DNA of 64,000 nt from Cytophagales bacterium (GTDB lineage Bacteria; Bacteroidota; Bacteroidia; Cytophagales; Cyclobacteriaceae): positions 1 through 64,000 of the forward strand of contig JAFLBR010000003.1 of the NCBI GenBank assembly GCA_017303795.1, written 5' to 3'. Under the pieces are notes generated by a model that saw nothing but the letters and a program-made list of their open reading frames with translations, was not told the DNA's origin and searched no databases. Position numbers and translations under genes: made by a program. Shown here one piece after another: positions 1 to 9,075 of this stretch; position 1 is the stretch's first letter, and each line of letters starts with the position of its first letter.

Positions 1-127
1 TAATGGCTACCTGAAATAATGGCAAGTTATTCAAATCAGTAACTTTTCCTGTTAACCTAACTATTTGAGAATACACCTCATTCATCAACAAGAAGGTAAA
101 AATCATAACCAAATAGAAACATCTCAT
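1..127 (-). CDS. Secreted protein, N-terminal fragment (carboxypeptidase-regulatory-like start), partial
   Basis: An open frame runs from an ATG at 127 off the left edge (42 codons visible). It begins with a signal peptide (MRCFYLVMIFTFLLMNEVYS), then QIVRLTGKVTDLNNLPLFQ. The pattern G-K-V-T-D-x(4)-P-L-x(2)-V is the usual opening of the CarboxypepD_reg-like beta-sandwich found at the N-terminus of TonB-dependent receptors and other secreted Bacteroidota proteins. The rest is outside the window, so the full product cannot be named. Seen: frame, signal peptide and motif. Inferred: domain family. Confidence 0.6.
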   Translation of the reverse strand, partial: MRCFYLVMIFTFLLMNEVYSQIVRLTGKVTDLNNLPLFQVAI

Positions 128-208
128 CGTCAGATAACTTTGTTTGCGATATGAAGATATGAATTTATTGGTTTTTCTGTAGATGATTTTTCTACCTAAC
201 CATACTCC

Positions 209-235
209 AAAAAAAGGCTGCCCTTCAGACAGCCT
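209..235 (-). terminator. Hairpin plus T-tract, minus strand
   Basis: Arms AGGCTG (215-220) and CAGCCT (230-235) are preceded on the plus strand by seven A, so minus-strand transcription reads a 6-bp stem followed by U7. It lies about 65 bp beyond the dnaN terminator hairpin and may be a back-up terminator for the gld-dnaN operon. Nothing else is visible between the two hairpins. Confidence 0.55.
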
Positions 236-300
236 CTAACATCAGAAATTGATGAATTACTAGAGCTGAAAGTAACCGAATGACCTTAAGGGCTCACAAT

Positions 301-332
301 AAAAAAAGGAACCACTTGAGGTAGTTCCTTTT
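301..332 (-). terminator. Rho-independent terminator of dnaN
   Basis: A 12-bp stem with one mismatch (304-315 with 321-332, loop of 5) is flanked by A7 on the left and T4 on the right. It begins about 20 nt after the dnaN stop codon. On the minus strand it reads as GGAACTACC-loop-GTGGTTCC followed by a U-tract. Confidence 0.75.
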
Positions 333-351
333 AAATGAAAGATGATATTGG

Positions 352-1476
352 TTACACGTACTGATTCAACATTACTGGCATTACCAACATCAGAATGTCT
401 TCACCTTTGTCTTTTTCGGCTGGGAAAATAACCCCGGCTTTATTCGGTGCCGACATATTAAGTCTAATCTGATCGGTATCCAGATTGGTCAACATTTCAA
501 TCAGAAACTTAGCGTTAAATCCAATTTCGATATCATCGCCTTCATGCTCGCAAGAAAGGCGTTCGTTAGCTTCATTCGAAAAATCAAGATCTTCGGCTGA
601 TACTTGTAACTCGGAACCAGTAATTTTTAAACGAACCTGGTGGGTAGTTTTATTGGCGTAAATAGAAATACGTTTTAATGAACCCAACAAATCCGTGCGA
701 CTGATCGTCATCTTGATTGGGTTTTGTGAAGGAATTACGTTTTCATAATCCGGGAAACGCTCATCAATTAAACGGCAAATCATTTTGATGTGACCGAACT
801 TAAAAAATGCGTTCGACATGTTGAAGTCGATGGTAACATCGGTGTTCTCTGCAGGCAATGTAGCCTTCAACAAGTTAAGCGCTTTGCGCGGAATAATGAT
901 TGAGTTTCCGTTGTCGGATTTAATATCCGTTCTGCGGTAACGCACTAAGCGGTGGCCATCGGTTGCCACAAACGTAGTGTTCTTTTCGCCCAGGTTTACA
1001 TACACACCCGTCATAGCCGGGCGAAGTTCATCGCTGCTGGTGGCGAAGATGGTATTGTTAACGGCACGCGCCAGAACCTCAGAAGAAATGTTGGCAGAAA
1101 AATCGTTCGATACCGAAGGCACTTTCGGAAAGTCAGTGGCATTCTCGCCCGATAATTTATAGCGACCGTTATCTGAACTGATTTCAATGCTGTAGGTTGA
1201 CTCATCGATTGAGAATGTTACGGGCTGATCGGGCAGGTTCTTTAAGGTATCCAACAGGATACGTGCCGGCACAGCAATGTTGCCCTTCTCTTTCGACTCC
1301 ACACTTAACTCTGTAATCATAGAAGTCTGAAGATCGGAAGCGGTTACTGTTAAACTGCTCTTGTCGATTTCAAAAAGAAAGTTTTCTAAGATAGGCACAA
1401 CCGGATTGGTAGTGATTACGCCATTGATATTAGAGAGCTGCTTAAGCAGGTAACTAGAGTTAACTATAAACTTCAT
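352..1476 (-). CDS. dnaN: DNA polymerase III subunit beta (sliding clamp)
   Basis: The 374-residue length is the family norm. The product forms the ring that tethers the replicative polymerase to DNA and recruits repair and lagging-strand proteins. Three clamp repeats of about 125 residues cover the chain. It starts MKFIVNSSYLLKQLSNINGV and ends with a hydrophobic VMPVMLNQYV tail that resembles, with an extension, the MPMRL end of the E. coli clamp. It is the last gene of a minus-strand run beginning at gldA, 71 bp after the DUF4340 gene, and is followed by a clear terminator. It is not next to dnaA here. The shared position with gliding genes suggests co-transcription, but an internal promoter in the 71-bp gap cannot be excluded. 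Confidence 0.97.
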   Translation of the reverse strand: MKFIVNSSYLLKQLSNINGVITTNPVVPILENFLFEIDKSSLTVTASDLQTSMITELSVESKEKGNIAVPARILLDTLKNLPDQPVTFSIDESTYSIEISSDNGRYKLSGENATDFPKVPSVSNDFSANISSEVLARAVNNTIFATSSDELRPAMTGVYVNLGEKNTTFVATDGHRLVRYRRTDIKSDNGNSIIIPRKALNLLKATLPAENTDVTIDFNMSNAFFKFGHIKMICRLIDERFPDYENVIPSQNPIKMTISRTDLLGSLKRISIYANKTTHQVRLKITGSELQVSAEDLDFSNEANERLSCEHEGDDIEIGFNAKFLIEMLTNLDTDQIRLNMSAPNKAGVIFPAEKDKGEDILMLVMPVMLNQYV

Positions 1477-1547
1477 TGTAAATCAGTGATTTGTGGTTGT
1501 ACGGGCGGTAAAGTTATAAAGAAAAACCAATCTGAAAAACGAATGAG

Positions 1548-2489
1548 TTAGTTGGTTTTGTACTCAAAATAGCTCCTTTCCCGCGAGATTGGGGCAATTT
1601 GCAATGGATTAAATAATGCAGGTAATTCTGCATTAACCCGGCCCAGAATAAGCTGCTCACCTTTTAGTTGAGGAAAAACCTCCAACTGGTACACCCGATT
1701 AGCAATATCGGTTACAGAAATGGAATAAACCGGGGTGGTAGCAAGCAGGCTGTCATACTTACCTGAAACAGTAAGAAATTGATCTGCCTGAAGATTAAAA
1801 GCCGACTCCAAATAATTACTCAATTTGGTAGTATCTGCGACAGCCACTTCATTAATAACAAAAATCTGATTGGCAAAAGAAATACTAAAATCCTGATTTG
1901 GTTGACTTGAGAACCGAGTCTTCAAACTCTTAAAGTTTTGCCAGTTGAAATTAAAAACTCGCTTATCACGCCAATCGTTGGCCGCCAGTTCAAACAGCGA
2001 AGCAATGTATAACCGGTAGCCCGGCACCTGCACTACAAAAGGTGCACCATCGGGTAATTGAAAATACGTTTCGGTTTTGGCATCATTGCCGCCTACCCAG
2101 AATTGTTTTATCAGTTGATCGCCTTCAAAAAGTTGAATCTCGCGGCCCGTAGTTTTGATATGATTGGAGATTGAATCCTGTAAAGACAAGGGTACTTCGC
2201 GCCTCGGCTCGGTTTGCAGGATGGTGGCAAACAGAATTTTTACCATTTGCGCATCGGCCTGAAATGAATTGTTTACTTGCCACTTCGCACCATCAAACCG
2301 AAGCTCCAGCGCTTCGCCTGTGGTTGGTTTAATCACGACTTTGTTGATCTGCGTTTGATCTGCCACCTGAAACATTTGTTTATCAAGTGCACTAAACGAT
2401 TCGCGGTTGCTGATGTAGAGCACAACAGCCAGCACCACGCACGATACTATCAGCGAAAGCAATAACCGGATGTTTCGTTTCTCTTGCAT
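1548..2489 (-). CDS. DUF4340 domain-containing membrane-anchored protein
   Basis: 313 residues. An N-terminal transmembrane anchor (residues about 7-27, LLLSLIVSCVVLAVVLYIS) is followed by a periplasmic, beta-rich region that matches the DUF4340 pattern. Proteins of this family commonly follow an ABC-2 permease and a GldG-type auxiliary subunit in Bacteroidota and other phyla, and are thought to be an accessory subunit of that transporter. Here its start overlaps the gldG stop by one base, which implies translational coupling. No catalytic motif is visible. Function beyond membership of the Gld transporter cluster is inference. Confidence 0.8.
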   Translation of the reverse strand: MQEKRNIRLLLSLIVSCVVLAVVLYISNRESFSALDKQMFQVADQTQINKVVIKPTTGEALELRFDGAKWQVNNSFQADAQMVKILFATILQTEPRREVPLSLQDSISNHIKTTGREIQLFEGDQLIKQFWVGGNDAKTETYFQLPDGAPFVVQVPGYRLYIASLFELAANDWRDKRVFNFNWQNFKSLKTRFSSQPNQDFSISFANQIFVINEVAVADTTKLSNYLESAFNLQADQFLTVSGKYDSLLATTPVYSISVTDIANRVYQLEVFPQLKGEQLILGRVNAELPALFNPLQIAPISRERSYFEYKTN

Positions 2490-4168
2490 CAGAATCGGGA
2501 ATATTTAAGCCTGCGCCAATACGCACGTGCAAAACCAAATACTATTATTACCAAAACCGGTAAGCCAAGATTGAGAACCTGCCAAAAGGTGCGTTCATTC
2601 TTAATTTTGATTTTATCCAGCGGACGAACTTTTACTTCTTTGTTACGCGCTTTAATCAACCCGTTTTCATCCAGCATATAGGCAACGGTGTTGAGTAGTA
2701 AATCCTGATTGGAGAAAGTATATTGTGTAAACGGATCGAGGCCCAGTGGTTGTGGATTACCATCGCGTGGATTTACATCGTTGCGGGCCAGGTCGCCATC
2801 GGCCATAACAACCAACTTGGTGGGTAAACTTTCTTCTATAAAGTTTGCTGCCTCCACACCTTCTGGTGCAAACCTGTTTTTATAAAGCGAAGTAAATTTT
2901 CCTTCGAGTAAATAACCCATCACAATCGGGCCGCTGGTAAAGGCTTCATCTCGCATTTGCCTGCGCAAATCGTTTACCGTTACTTTAACCGGTGCCATAA
3001 CCTTGCGTGCATACACTGATGAATAAACCAACGGAGTTTTGCTAACACCGGTGGCCTTAACGGTATCGATGCTGCTCACAAACCGGAATAAAGTTGCATC
3101 GAGATTGCGCGTTACCGGATGTTGCGCGTATTGATTGGCTAACGGAAAGAAAGGCCACTCCAATTGCATAATTTGTGGTTGGTTGCGATCGCCACCAACC
3201 ACAATCGGGTAGCGGCCAGAAACACGATCTTGAATTAAGTCGGGATTGATGCGAACACCATATTTAAATAACTGATCGTCCAGATTCAGATCGTACGGAA
3301 AAGCTAAATAATCTTCCTGCGAAACCTGATTCATATCAACATCTAATCTATCGAGCAAGAACATAACCTTGCCTCCGCGCATGATGTATTGATCTAACTT
3401 ATATTTATCGGCCTCGCTGAAGGCCTGTGTAGGTTTAGCTACCACAATTAAGTCGTAACCGGTTAAGGCCGCTTTACGGTTTAACGAAACTTTAAACACA
3501 TCGTACTGTTCCAGCAAAGCATTATTAAAGCTGGCAAACCCAAGACTATCTAATTCGCCATGCCCGCGCAACAACCCAATACGTTTGCGATTGGTGTTGC
3601 TGAGTTTATGAATGTCGTTGGCTAATTCAAATTCAATTTCTTCAATGGATTGATTGATGTTTTGTGCACGACTGCCACGCAATAACATTACGCCTGTTTC
3701 AAAACCCTGATACGAAACCAACGCTCCCGGAAATACAAACTTTTCTACGCGTTCGCCATTGCGCGTTTCAATTACATTGCGCGGACTAACACCACGGGCA
3801 TTCAAATCGGCAATAAACTCATTACGAGCCCGCTCGTTGGTTGCCTGCAGCGGATCGGTAAACGTAAACTTTACTTTGTTATTGGAGTAGATTCTGAATT
3901 CATCCAACGTTTCGCGAATGGATTTTTGCAACCTTCTGAATTCCGGGTTCAATTCCTTCCCTTCCAGAAACACTTCCACAAATAATTCGTCTTCCAGCGA
4001 TTGCAACAATACTTTGGTTTGCGGCTGAATGGTGTATCGTTTTTCTTCGGTAAGATCCAATCTGAAAAAATAGAACGAGGCCAGCGCATTTAGTAACACC
4101 ACCCACACCAACACATTGGCCAGTAGCAGCAAGTCGCCCGTACGTTTACTGTTTTTCCACGTTACCAT
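2489..4168 (-). CDS. gldG: Gliding motility ABC transporter auxiliary protein GldG
   Basis: 559 residues. A transmembrane helix near residues 13-34 (LLLLANVLVWVVLLNALASF) is followed by a long periplasmic part resembling the ABC-type auxiliary (DUF4350/GldG) fold, and a second helix near the C-terminus (about 535-552). GldG works with GldF and GldA as an ABC transporter needed for gliding in Flavobacterium johnsoniae; its substrate is not established. The gene overlaps gldF by 7 bp upstream and the DUF4340 gene by 1 bp downstream. Assignment rests on length, topology and the gldF/gldA neighbours. Confidence 0.9.
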   Translation of the reverse strand: MVTWKNSKRTGDLLLLANVLVWVVLLNALASFYFFRLDLTEEKRYTIQPQTKVLLQSLEDELFVEVFLEGKELNPEFRRLQKSIRETLDEFRIYSNNKVKFTFTDPLQATNERARNEFIADLNARGVSPRNVIETRNGERVEKFVFPGALVSYQGFETGVMLLRGSRAQNINQSIEEIEFELANDIHKLSNTNRKRIGLLRGHGELDSLGFASFNNALLEQYDVFKVSLNRKAALTGYDLIVVAKPTQAFSEADKYKLDQYIMRGGKVMFLLDRLDVDMNQVSQEDYLAFPYDLNLDDQLFKYGVRINPDLIQDRVSGRYPIVVGGDRNQPQIMQLEWPFFPLANQYAQHPVTRNLDATLFRFVSSIDTVKATGVSKTPLVYSSVYARKVMAPVKVTVNDLRRQMRDEAFTSGPIVMGYLLEGKFTSLYKNRFAPEGVEAANFIEESLPTKLVVMADGDLARNDVNPRDGNPQPLGLDPFTQYTFSNQDLLLNTVAYMLDENGLIKARNKEVKVRPLDKIKIKNERTFWQVLNLGLPVLVIIVFGFARAYWRRLKYSRF

Positions 4169-4881
4169 TGCCTGCTGCCAATTACGGTTTTGGTGATCAT
4201 TAGAATAAATGCAGTAATACTTACAAAGTAGATTACATCGCGACTATCAATTAAACCTTTGCTTAACGAATCGTAATGATAAAGAATACCGAGTTGTTTT
4301 ATCAGCAAGGCATTGTTACCAAATGTGGCCAGCGAATCGAAGCCGGTATAAATCAGGAAACATAAAAACGCAGCCAGAATAAACGATACAATCTGATTGG
4401 TAGTTAATGAAGAAGCTAACAACCCAATCGAACAAAAAACCATAGCCAGTAAAGCCAACCCGATGTACGAACCCCACACTCCGGCCGAATCGATATTACC
4501 AACCGGATTACCCAGCTTGTAAACCGACACGTAATAAATACAGGTAGGTGCAAGTGCCAAAAATACCAACGCAAATGCAGCCAGAAATTTTCCAAACACT
4601 ACATCCCAATCGCTAAGGGGTTTGGTAAGTAACAATTCCAGCGTACCTAACTTTTTTTCTTCTGCAAAACTTTTCATGGTGATTGCCGGTACCAGAAAAA
4701 TAAATACATAAGGCCCCATTGAAAACAATGTGTCCATATCGGCAAAGCCATAATCCAGCACCGCAGTATCCGGAAACACCCACATCAGCAAACCTATTCC
4801 CGTAAGGAAAACCCCAATTACCATGTAGGCAATTAAGGAATTGAGAAAGCTGTTAAACTCTTTGGCAAAAACCTGGATCAT
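4162..4881 (-). CDS. gldF: Gliding motility ABC transporter permease GldF
   Basis: 239 residues with about six hydrophobic helices, of the ABC-2 permease type. The segment MKSFAEEKKLGTLELLLTKP is the typical cytoplasmic loop of this family, which contacts the ATPase. It forms the membrane channel of the GldA-GldF-GldG transporter. Its ATG overlaps the gldA stop by 4 bp and its end overlaps gldG by 7 bp, so the three are translated as one coupled unit. Length equals the F. johnsoniae-type family norm. Confidence 0.92.
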   Translation of the reverse strand: MIQVFAKEFNSFLNSLIAYMVIGVFLTGIGLLMWVFPDTAVLDYGFADMDTLFSMGPYVFIFLVPAITMKSFAEEKKLGTLELLLTKPLSDWDVVFGKFLAAFALVFLALAPTCIYYVSVYKLGNPVGNIDSAGVWGSYIGLALLAMVFCSIGLLASSLTTNQIVSFILAAFLCFLIYTGFDSLATFGNNALLIKQLGILYHYDSLSKGLIDSRDVIYFVSITAFILMITKTVIGSRQW

Positions 4882-5801
4882 GCTTGCGGAGTTTTAGCGG
4901 TTAACGATCGGAAGATTTCTTCCAGCGAAAGCTGTTCTTGTTTTAAACCAACCAGCGATAAATTATTTTCCGTTGCAAAACGGAAAACTTCGGGCCGCAA
5001 ATCAGCACCTTGTGCAGCAGTAAGTTTATAGACACCAGAGGATACCACTACCAGTTGCTGAACTCCGGCAAGCGCGGCTAACTTTTGTTCATCAATTGGT
5101 TTATCGAACTCCACTATAATCTGTACCTGTGGTTGCGAGTTCAACAAATCAGCAACAGGCGCATCGGCTACTAGCTCGCCTTGATTAATTACGATTACCC
5201 GGTTGCAGATAGCCTGCACTTCCTGCATAATATGTGTAGAGAAGATAACTGTTTTGCTTGCGCTGATTTCTTTAATCAGTTTTCGGATTTCAAGAATCTG
5301 ATTCGGATCAAGACCGGTTGTGGGTTCATCTAACACCAACACTTGTGGGTTATGAATTAATGCTTGTGCCAAGCCCACCCGCTGGCGATAGCCTTTTGAA
5401 AGTTGCTCTATCTTTTTATTCTGTTCACGATCCAATCCGCAAAGCGCAATAATCTCACCTACCCTGTTCTTCAACTCCCGAGTAGGTAACTCAAACACTT
5501 TACCTACAAAATGTAAATACTCGTGTACATACATATCTAAATAAAGTGGATTATGTTCGGGCAAATAGCCCATCACTTTGCGTACCTGCAAAGATTGCGT
5601 AGTGACATCCATACCCTTTACCAGCACCTGCCCCGCAGTTGGCGGCATATACCCGGTACTGATTTTCATGGTGGTAGATTTACCCGCACCATTGGGGCCC
5701 AGAAAGCCCACAATCTCACCTGGCAATACTTCGAACGAAATATTGTTAACGGCCTTTTGTTGTCCGTAAATTTTTGTGAGATTGGAAATCTGTAGCGACA
5801 T
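4878..5801 (-). CDS. gldA: Gliding motility ABC transporter ATPase GldA
   Basis: 307 residues. Walker A GPNGAGKS lies at residues 35-42, the signature LSKGYRQRVGLAQAL near 135, and Walker B VLVLDEPTTGLDP near 158, with a switch histidine in FSTHIM. A C-terminal extension of about 80 residues is usual for ABC-2 drug- and Gld-type ATPases. It energises GldF/GldG. It is the first gene of the operon, and overlaps gldF by 4 bp. In F. johnsoniae gldA lies apart from gldFG, whereas here all three are contiguous. Confidence 0.93.
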   Translation of the reverse strand: MSLQISNLTKIYGQQKAVNNISFEVLPGEIVGFLGPNGAGKSTTMKISTGYMPPTAGQVLVKGMDVTTQSLQVRKVMGYLPEHNPLYLDMYVHEYLHFVGKVFELPTRELKNRVGEIIALCGLDREQNKKIEQLSKGYRQRVGLAQALIHNPQVLVLDEPTTGLDPNQILEIRKLIKEISASKTVIFSTHIMQEVQAICNRVIVINQGELVADAPVADLLNSQPQVQIIVEFDKPIDEQKLAALAGVQQLVVVSSGVYKLTAAQGADLRPEVFRFATENNLSLVGLKQEQLSLEEIFRSLTAKTPQA

Positions 5802-5813
5802 TTTTTAGCGCTG

Positions 5814-5821
5814 CAAAAGTA
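5814..5821 (-). promoter_or_regulatory. Candidate -7 box upstream of gldA
   Basis: On the minus strand the sequence reads TACTTTTG, a perfect match to the Bacteroidota -7 consensus TAnnTTTG. It lies 12 nt from the gldA start codon, implying a very short leader. No TTG at the expected -33 spacing is seen, so the call is tentative. Confidence 0.35.
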
Positions 5822-5933
5822 ATTTTAAAAGTTGAGAGTGCATAAAGCCAATTGTGCAACTTACCTTGCGAACAGATGGCCCATTAATTGCCTGAATACC
5901 AATTGTTGAATTGTTAAAACCTGTTAACGAATA

Positions 5934-7391
5934 ATGAACCGCTGGATTGTATTGTTTTTCATAACCCTTAGTTCGGCTGCTGTAGCCCAGACTGGTTATA
6001 AAATTGAATTTCAGGTAAAAGGCTGGAAAGACACTACGGCCTACTTAGGCTCGTATTATGGTGAACAAACCCGGTTGAATGATACGGCTCGTGTAAACAA
6101 TGCGGGCTACTTCTATTTCGATAATGTCAAAACACTTCCGCAGGGTGTTTATTTTATCGTGTTGAACAAATCGAAGATTTTTGATTTTGTGGTGGGTGCC
6201 AATCAACGGTTTAAAATTGAAACATCTTCCAATGATTTCGCGATGGCCACCGTGAAGGGTGATCCTGATAACACCTTATTCTTTGATAATCTTCAAAACA
6301 ACATATTGCGTGGCAAAGAGGCCGACCCCTACATTGCCATTCTGCGCGACAGCACGTTAACTGAAGAGCAGAAGAAAGAAGCCCGCGAAAAGTTTACAAA
6401 GATCAGCGATCAGGTAAAAGCCTATCAACAGCAGTTGATGGATAAAAACCCTGCTACCATGACGGCTCGCCTATTGAAAACCACACTAGCTATTGAAATA
6501 CCCGCAGCCCCTAAAAAAGCAGATGGCACCATCGATTCAACATTTCAATTACGATACTATCGCCAACACTTCTTCGATAATTTTGATTTGGCCGATGATG
6601 CCTTGATTCGGTTACCACGCCCTGCCTACCAGGAAAAAATAAAAGAATATCTTGAAAAATTATACGCACCTGTGCCCGACACCATTATGAAAGCCATTGA
6701 TGGGTTGGTAGAAAAGGCAAAGAAAAATCCGGAAACGTATAAGTACCTGGTTTGGAGTTGCATGTTTATGTATCAAAACCCAGAGGTTATGGGCCTTGAC
6801 GAAGTGTTTGTTCGCTTATACGATAAATACTTTGCCACGGGAGCGATGGATTATTGGATTGCGGCCTCCATGAAAAAAAGCGTGAAAGAATATGCCGATA
6901 AACTTCGCACCAGTCTGGTAGGTAAAACCGGTTCTAACCTGATTATGCAAGATTTAAGCTTGCAACCTAAATCGATGTATGATATTAAGAATAAGTACAC
7001 CATACTTTGGATTTACGATCCGGAATGCGGGCATTGCAAAGAAGAAACTCCCAAGCTGGTAGAGTTTTATAATAAGAACCGAACAAAGTTTGATGTACAG
7101 GTTTACTCAGTAGCGTCCGATACCTCGCTGCAGAAAATGCGCACGTTCATCAAAACCATGAAGATGGAATCTTTTGTAAACGTAAATGGACCGCGCTCAT
7201 ACATGCCCCAGCATTATTCAAAGCTCTATTATTCAGAGTCCACACCATCCATCTACATTCTGGATCGCGATCATAAAATCATTGCCAAGAAATTACCAAT
7301 AAAGCAATTAGAAGACTTCTTTACACGCCACGAAAAGTTTGTTCAAAGTCGAAAAACGGGTGTTCAGAAAAGTACAAAGCTCACCCCTTAA
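5934..7391 (+). CDS. Secreted TlpA-like thioredoxin-fold protein with DUF4369-type N-terminus
   Basis: 485 residues. A signal peptide (residues 1-18, ending VAQ) is followed by a beta-rich N-terminal domain of the DUF4369 kind (about 20-115), a helical linker of the DUF5106 kind, and a C-terminal thioredoxin fold (about 335-470). The redox pair is in DPECGHCKEE, Cys365 and Cys368. Such proteins are periplasmic disulfide reductases or oxidases of Bacteroidota; the client is unknown. It stands alone, divergent from gldA, with a 132-bp shared upstream region. The downstream hairpin at 7448-7477 may end the transcript. Confidence 0.85.
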   Translation: MNRWIVLFFITLSSAAVAQTGYKIEFQVKGWKDTTAYLGSYYGEQTRLNDTARVNNAGYFYFDNVKTLPQGVYFIVLNKSKIFDFVVGANQRFKIETSSNDFAMATVKGDPDNTLFFDNLQNNILRGKEADPYIAILRDSTLTEEQKKEAREKFTKISDQVKAYQQQLMDKNPATMTARLLKTTLAIEIPAAPKKADGTIDSTFQLRYYRQHFFDNFDLADDALIRLPRPAYQEKIKEYLEKLYAPVPDTIMKAIDGLVEKAKKNPETYKYLVWSCMFMYQNPEVMGLDEVFVRLYDKYFATGAMDYWIAASMKKSVKEYADKLRTSLVGKTGSNLIMQDLSLQPKSMYDIKNKYTILWIYDPECGHCKEETPKLVEFYNKNRTKFDVQVYSVASDTSLQKMRTFIKTMKMESFVNVNGPRSYMPQHYSKLYYSESTPSIYILDRDHKIIAKKLPIKQLEDFFTRHEKFVQSRKTGVQKSTKLTP

Positions 7392-7447
7392 AGGGATTGT
7401 GACTGATCTGATTAAATTAGAATTCAATCCAAAAGTGCAATTCACCG

Positions 7448-7477
7448 CATTTTTTTGAGGGTTTACTCAAAAAAATG
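7448..7477. terminator. Perfect 12-bp inverted repeat, likely bidirectional terminator
   Basis: CATTTTTTTGAG (7448-7459), loop GGTTTA, CTCAAAAAAATG (7466-7477). The stem is mostly A-T and each arm contains a T7 or A7 tract, so it could end transcripts from either side. It sits between the thioredoxin gene and the 153-residue gene, both on the plus strand. Confidence 0.4.
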
Positions 7478-7545
7478 GGCTGTACATGCAACTATTTACC
7501 CAAAACGAAGTATCTAAGGTGTAACTACGAACCTATTAAACTTTT

Positions 7546-8007
7546 ATGGCCTTGCTCGACTCCCTTTTCGGTAAAAAGAAAAAAGAATTTAAAGCTGCTT
7601 GTCAGATTACCAAAGAACCAATAGAACGCAACTTTGGATACTTGCTTACTACAGCTCAGGTAGTTACCTCGAAAAAATATTGGGACATGATTATGACCGA
7701 GCCCGAAACCATGTCTTACACCGTTTCACATTTTAAGAATCAGGCCAGCGGTACCCAAATGCGAAGTATGATTTTTGACAAGTACGCTACCATAGCCAAA
7801 GCCTGGATTATATCCGACTCCATTATCAGTTACTTTGATGTGGATAAAACAACCGCCCGCGAAAACGCTAAAAAATGGTGGGCTTCGGAAGGTGCTTTCG
7901 CGCCAGAGAACATTGGGCCGGCCATGCAAACATTAGAAGCTACTGAGTTTACGCAACTGAAGGAATACGCTATTCTGGAGGCCGGAAGAAGCAGGGTAAA
8001 AGTCTAG
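7546..8007 (+). CDS. Conserved-looking hypothetical protein (153 aa)
   Basis: Soluble, with no signal peptide or membrane segment. It starts MALLDSLFGKKKKEFKAACQ, with a basic patch at residues 10-14. The rest is a mixed alpha/beta chain with several Trp residues (two in KKWWASEGAF). I do not recognise the family. It overlaps the 3' end of the polyprenyl synthase gene on the other strand by 4 bp. Codon use looks like its neighbours, so it is probably a real gene. Confidence 0.7.
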   Translation: MALLDSLFGKKKKEFKAACQITKEPIERNFGYLLTTAQVVTSKKYWDMIMTEPETMSYTVSHFKNQASGTQMRSMIFDKYATIAKAWIISDSIISYFDVDKTTARENAKKWWASEGAFAPENIGPAMQTLEATEFTQLKEYAILEAGRSRVKV

Positions 8008-8978
8008 CTCTTGCGCTCGATGGTGAATTCAACCAGATCAATCAACGAGGCTTTATAAACTGAATCAGGAATTGGATTTAATACTGTTAGCGCTTGCTGG
8101 TGGTATTCCTGCATTTTGGATTTTGCATATTCAATCCCTCCCGACTTTTTAACAAAGTCTATTACTCGTTTAATCTTGTCCGAATCTTCCGAGCCGCTTT
8201 TCACCAGGCTAATGATTTTTCGTTTCTCTAACCACCCGGCTTGCGATAGCGCGTAGATAAGCGGCAGCGTCATCTTCTTTTCTTTAATGTCAATGCCAAC
8301 AGGTTTTCCAATTTCATCGTCACCGTAGTCAAACAAATCATCCTTTATCTGGAACGCCATACCCACGCACTCACCAAACTGTTTCATGCGGCTTATCAAA
8401 TCAGGTGCAGCACCGGCCGAACTGGCACCCACTGCACAACACGAAGCAATTAGCGAAGCAGTTTTCTGCCGAATAATCTCGTAATAAACATCTTCCTGAA
8501 TATCAAGCCTGCGTGCCTTTTCCATTTGCAGTAACTCGCCCTCGCTCATTTCCTGCACCGATGTATTCACAATCCGCAGCAAATCAAACTCATTGTTCTC
8601 CAGCGAAAGCGCCATGCCACGCGATAGCAGAAAATCGCCCACCAAAACGGCAATCTTGTTTTTCCACAACGCATTTACAGAAAAAAAACCCCTGCGGTAA
8701 TCTGAATCGTCCACCACATCATCGTGCACCAGCGTAGCGGTGTGCAACAACTCGATAAGTGCTGCCCCTCTATAGGTTGACTCGCTAATGGTACCCGTAA
8801 CACCGGCACTTAAAAACACAAAGAGCGGGCGCATTTGCTTGCCTTTGCGCTTTACAATGTAGGTCATGATTTTGTCTAACAGCATAACGCGGGTTTTCAT
8901 GGACGCCCTGAACTTGTGTTCAAACTCATCCATCTCGCGGGCCACGGGGGCCTTAATGCTATCGAGCGATTTTGACAT
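8004..8978 (-). CDS. Polyprenyl synthetase (all-trans long-chain prenyl diphosphate synthase)
   Basis: 324 residues from the ATG at 8978. A longer frame exists to 9035, but the family start is MSKSLDSIKAPVAREMDEFE, so the shorter start is preferred. It condenses isopentenyl diphosphate units onto an allylic primer, here probably making the menaquinone side chain. The first aspartate-rich motif is in LVHDDVVDDSDYRRG (about 83-97) and the second in QIKDDLFDYGDD (about 207). The KGKQMRP motif near residue 45 binds diphosphate. It is monocistronic and divergent from the MscS gene. Chain length cannot be read reliably from the sequence. Confidence 0.92.
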   Translation of the reverse strand: MSKSLDSIKAPVAREMDEFEHKFRASMKTRVMLLDKIMTYIVKRKGKQMRPLFVFLSAGVTGTISESTYRGAALIELLHTATLVHDDVVDDSDYRRGFFSVNALWKNKIAVLVGDFLLSRGMALSLENNEFDLLRIVNTSVQEMSEGELLQMEKARRLDIQEDVYYEIIRQKTASLIASCCAVGASSAGAAPDLISRMKQFGECVGMAFQIKDDLFDYGDDEIGKPVGIDIKEKKMTLPLIYALSQAGWLEKRKIISLVKSGSEDSDKIKRVIDFVKKSGGIEYAKSKMQEYHQQALTVLNPIPDSVYKASLIDLVEFTIERKS

Positions 8979-9075
8979 GCGCTGCAATAATACGCAAACA
9001 TGGGCAATAGGCAGAAGCAACTTTAAAAAACCCACGCGCTTTAATTAACTCTTAACTAATTGTATTTTCGGCTCC

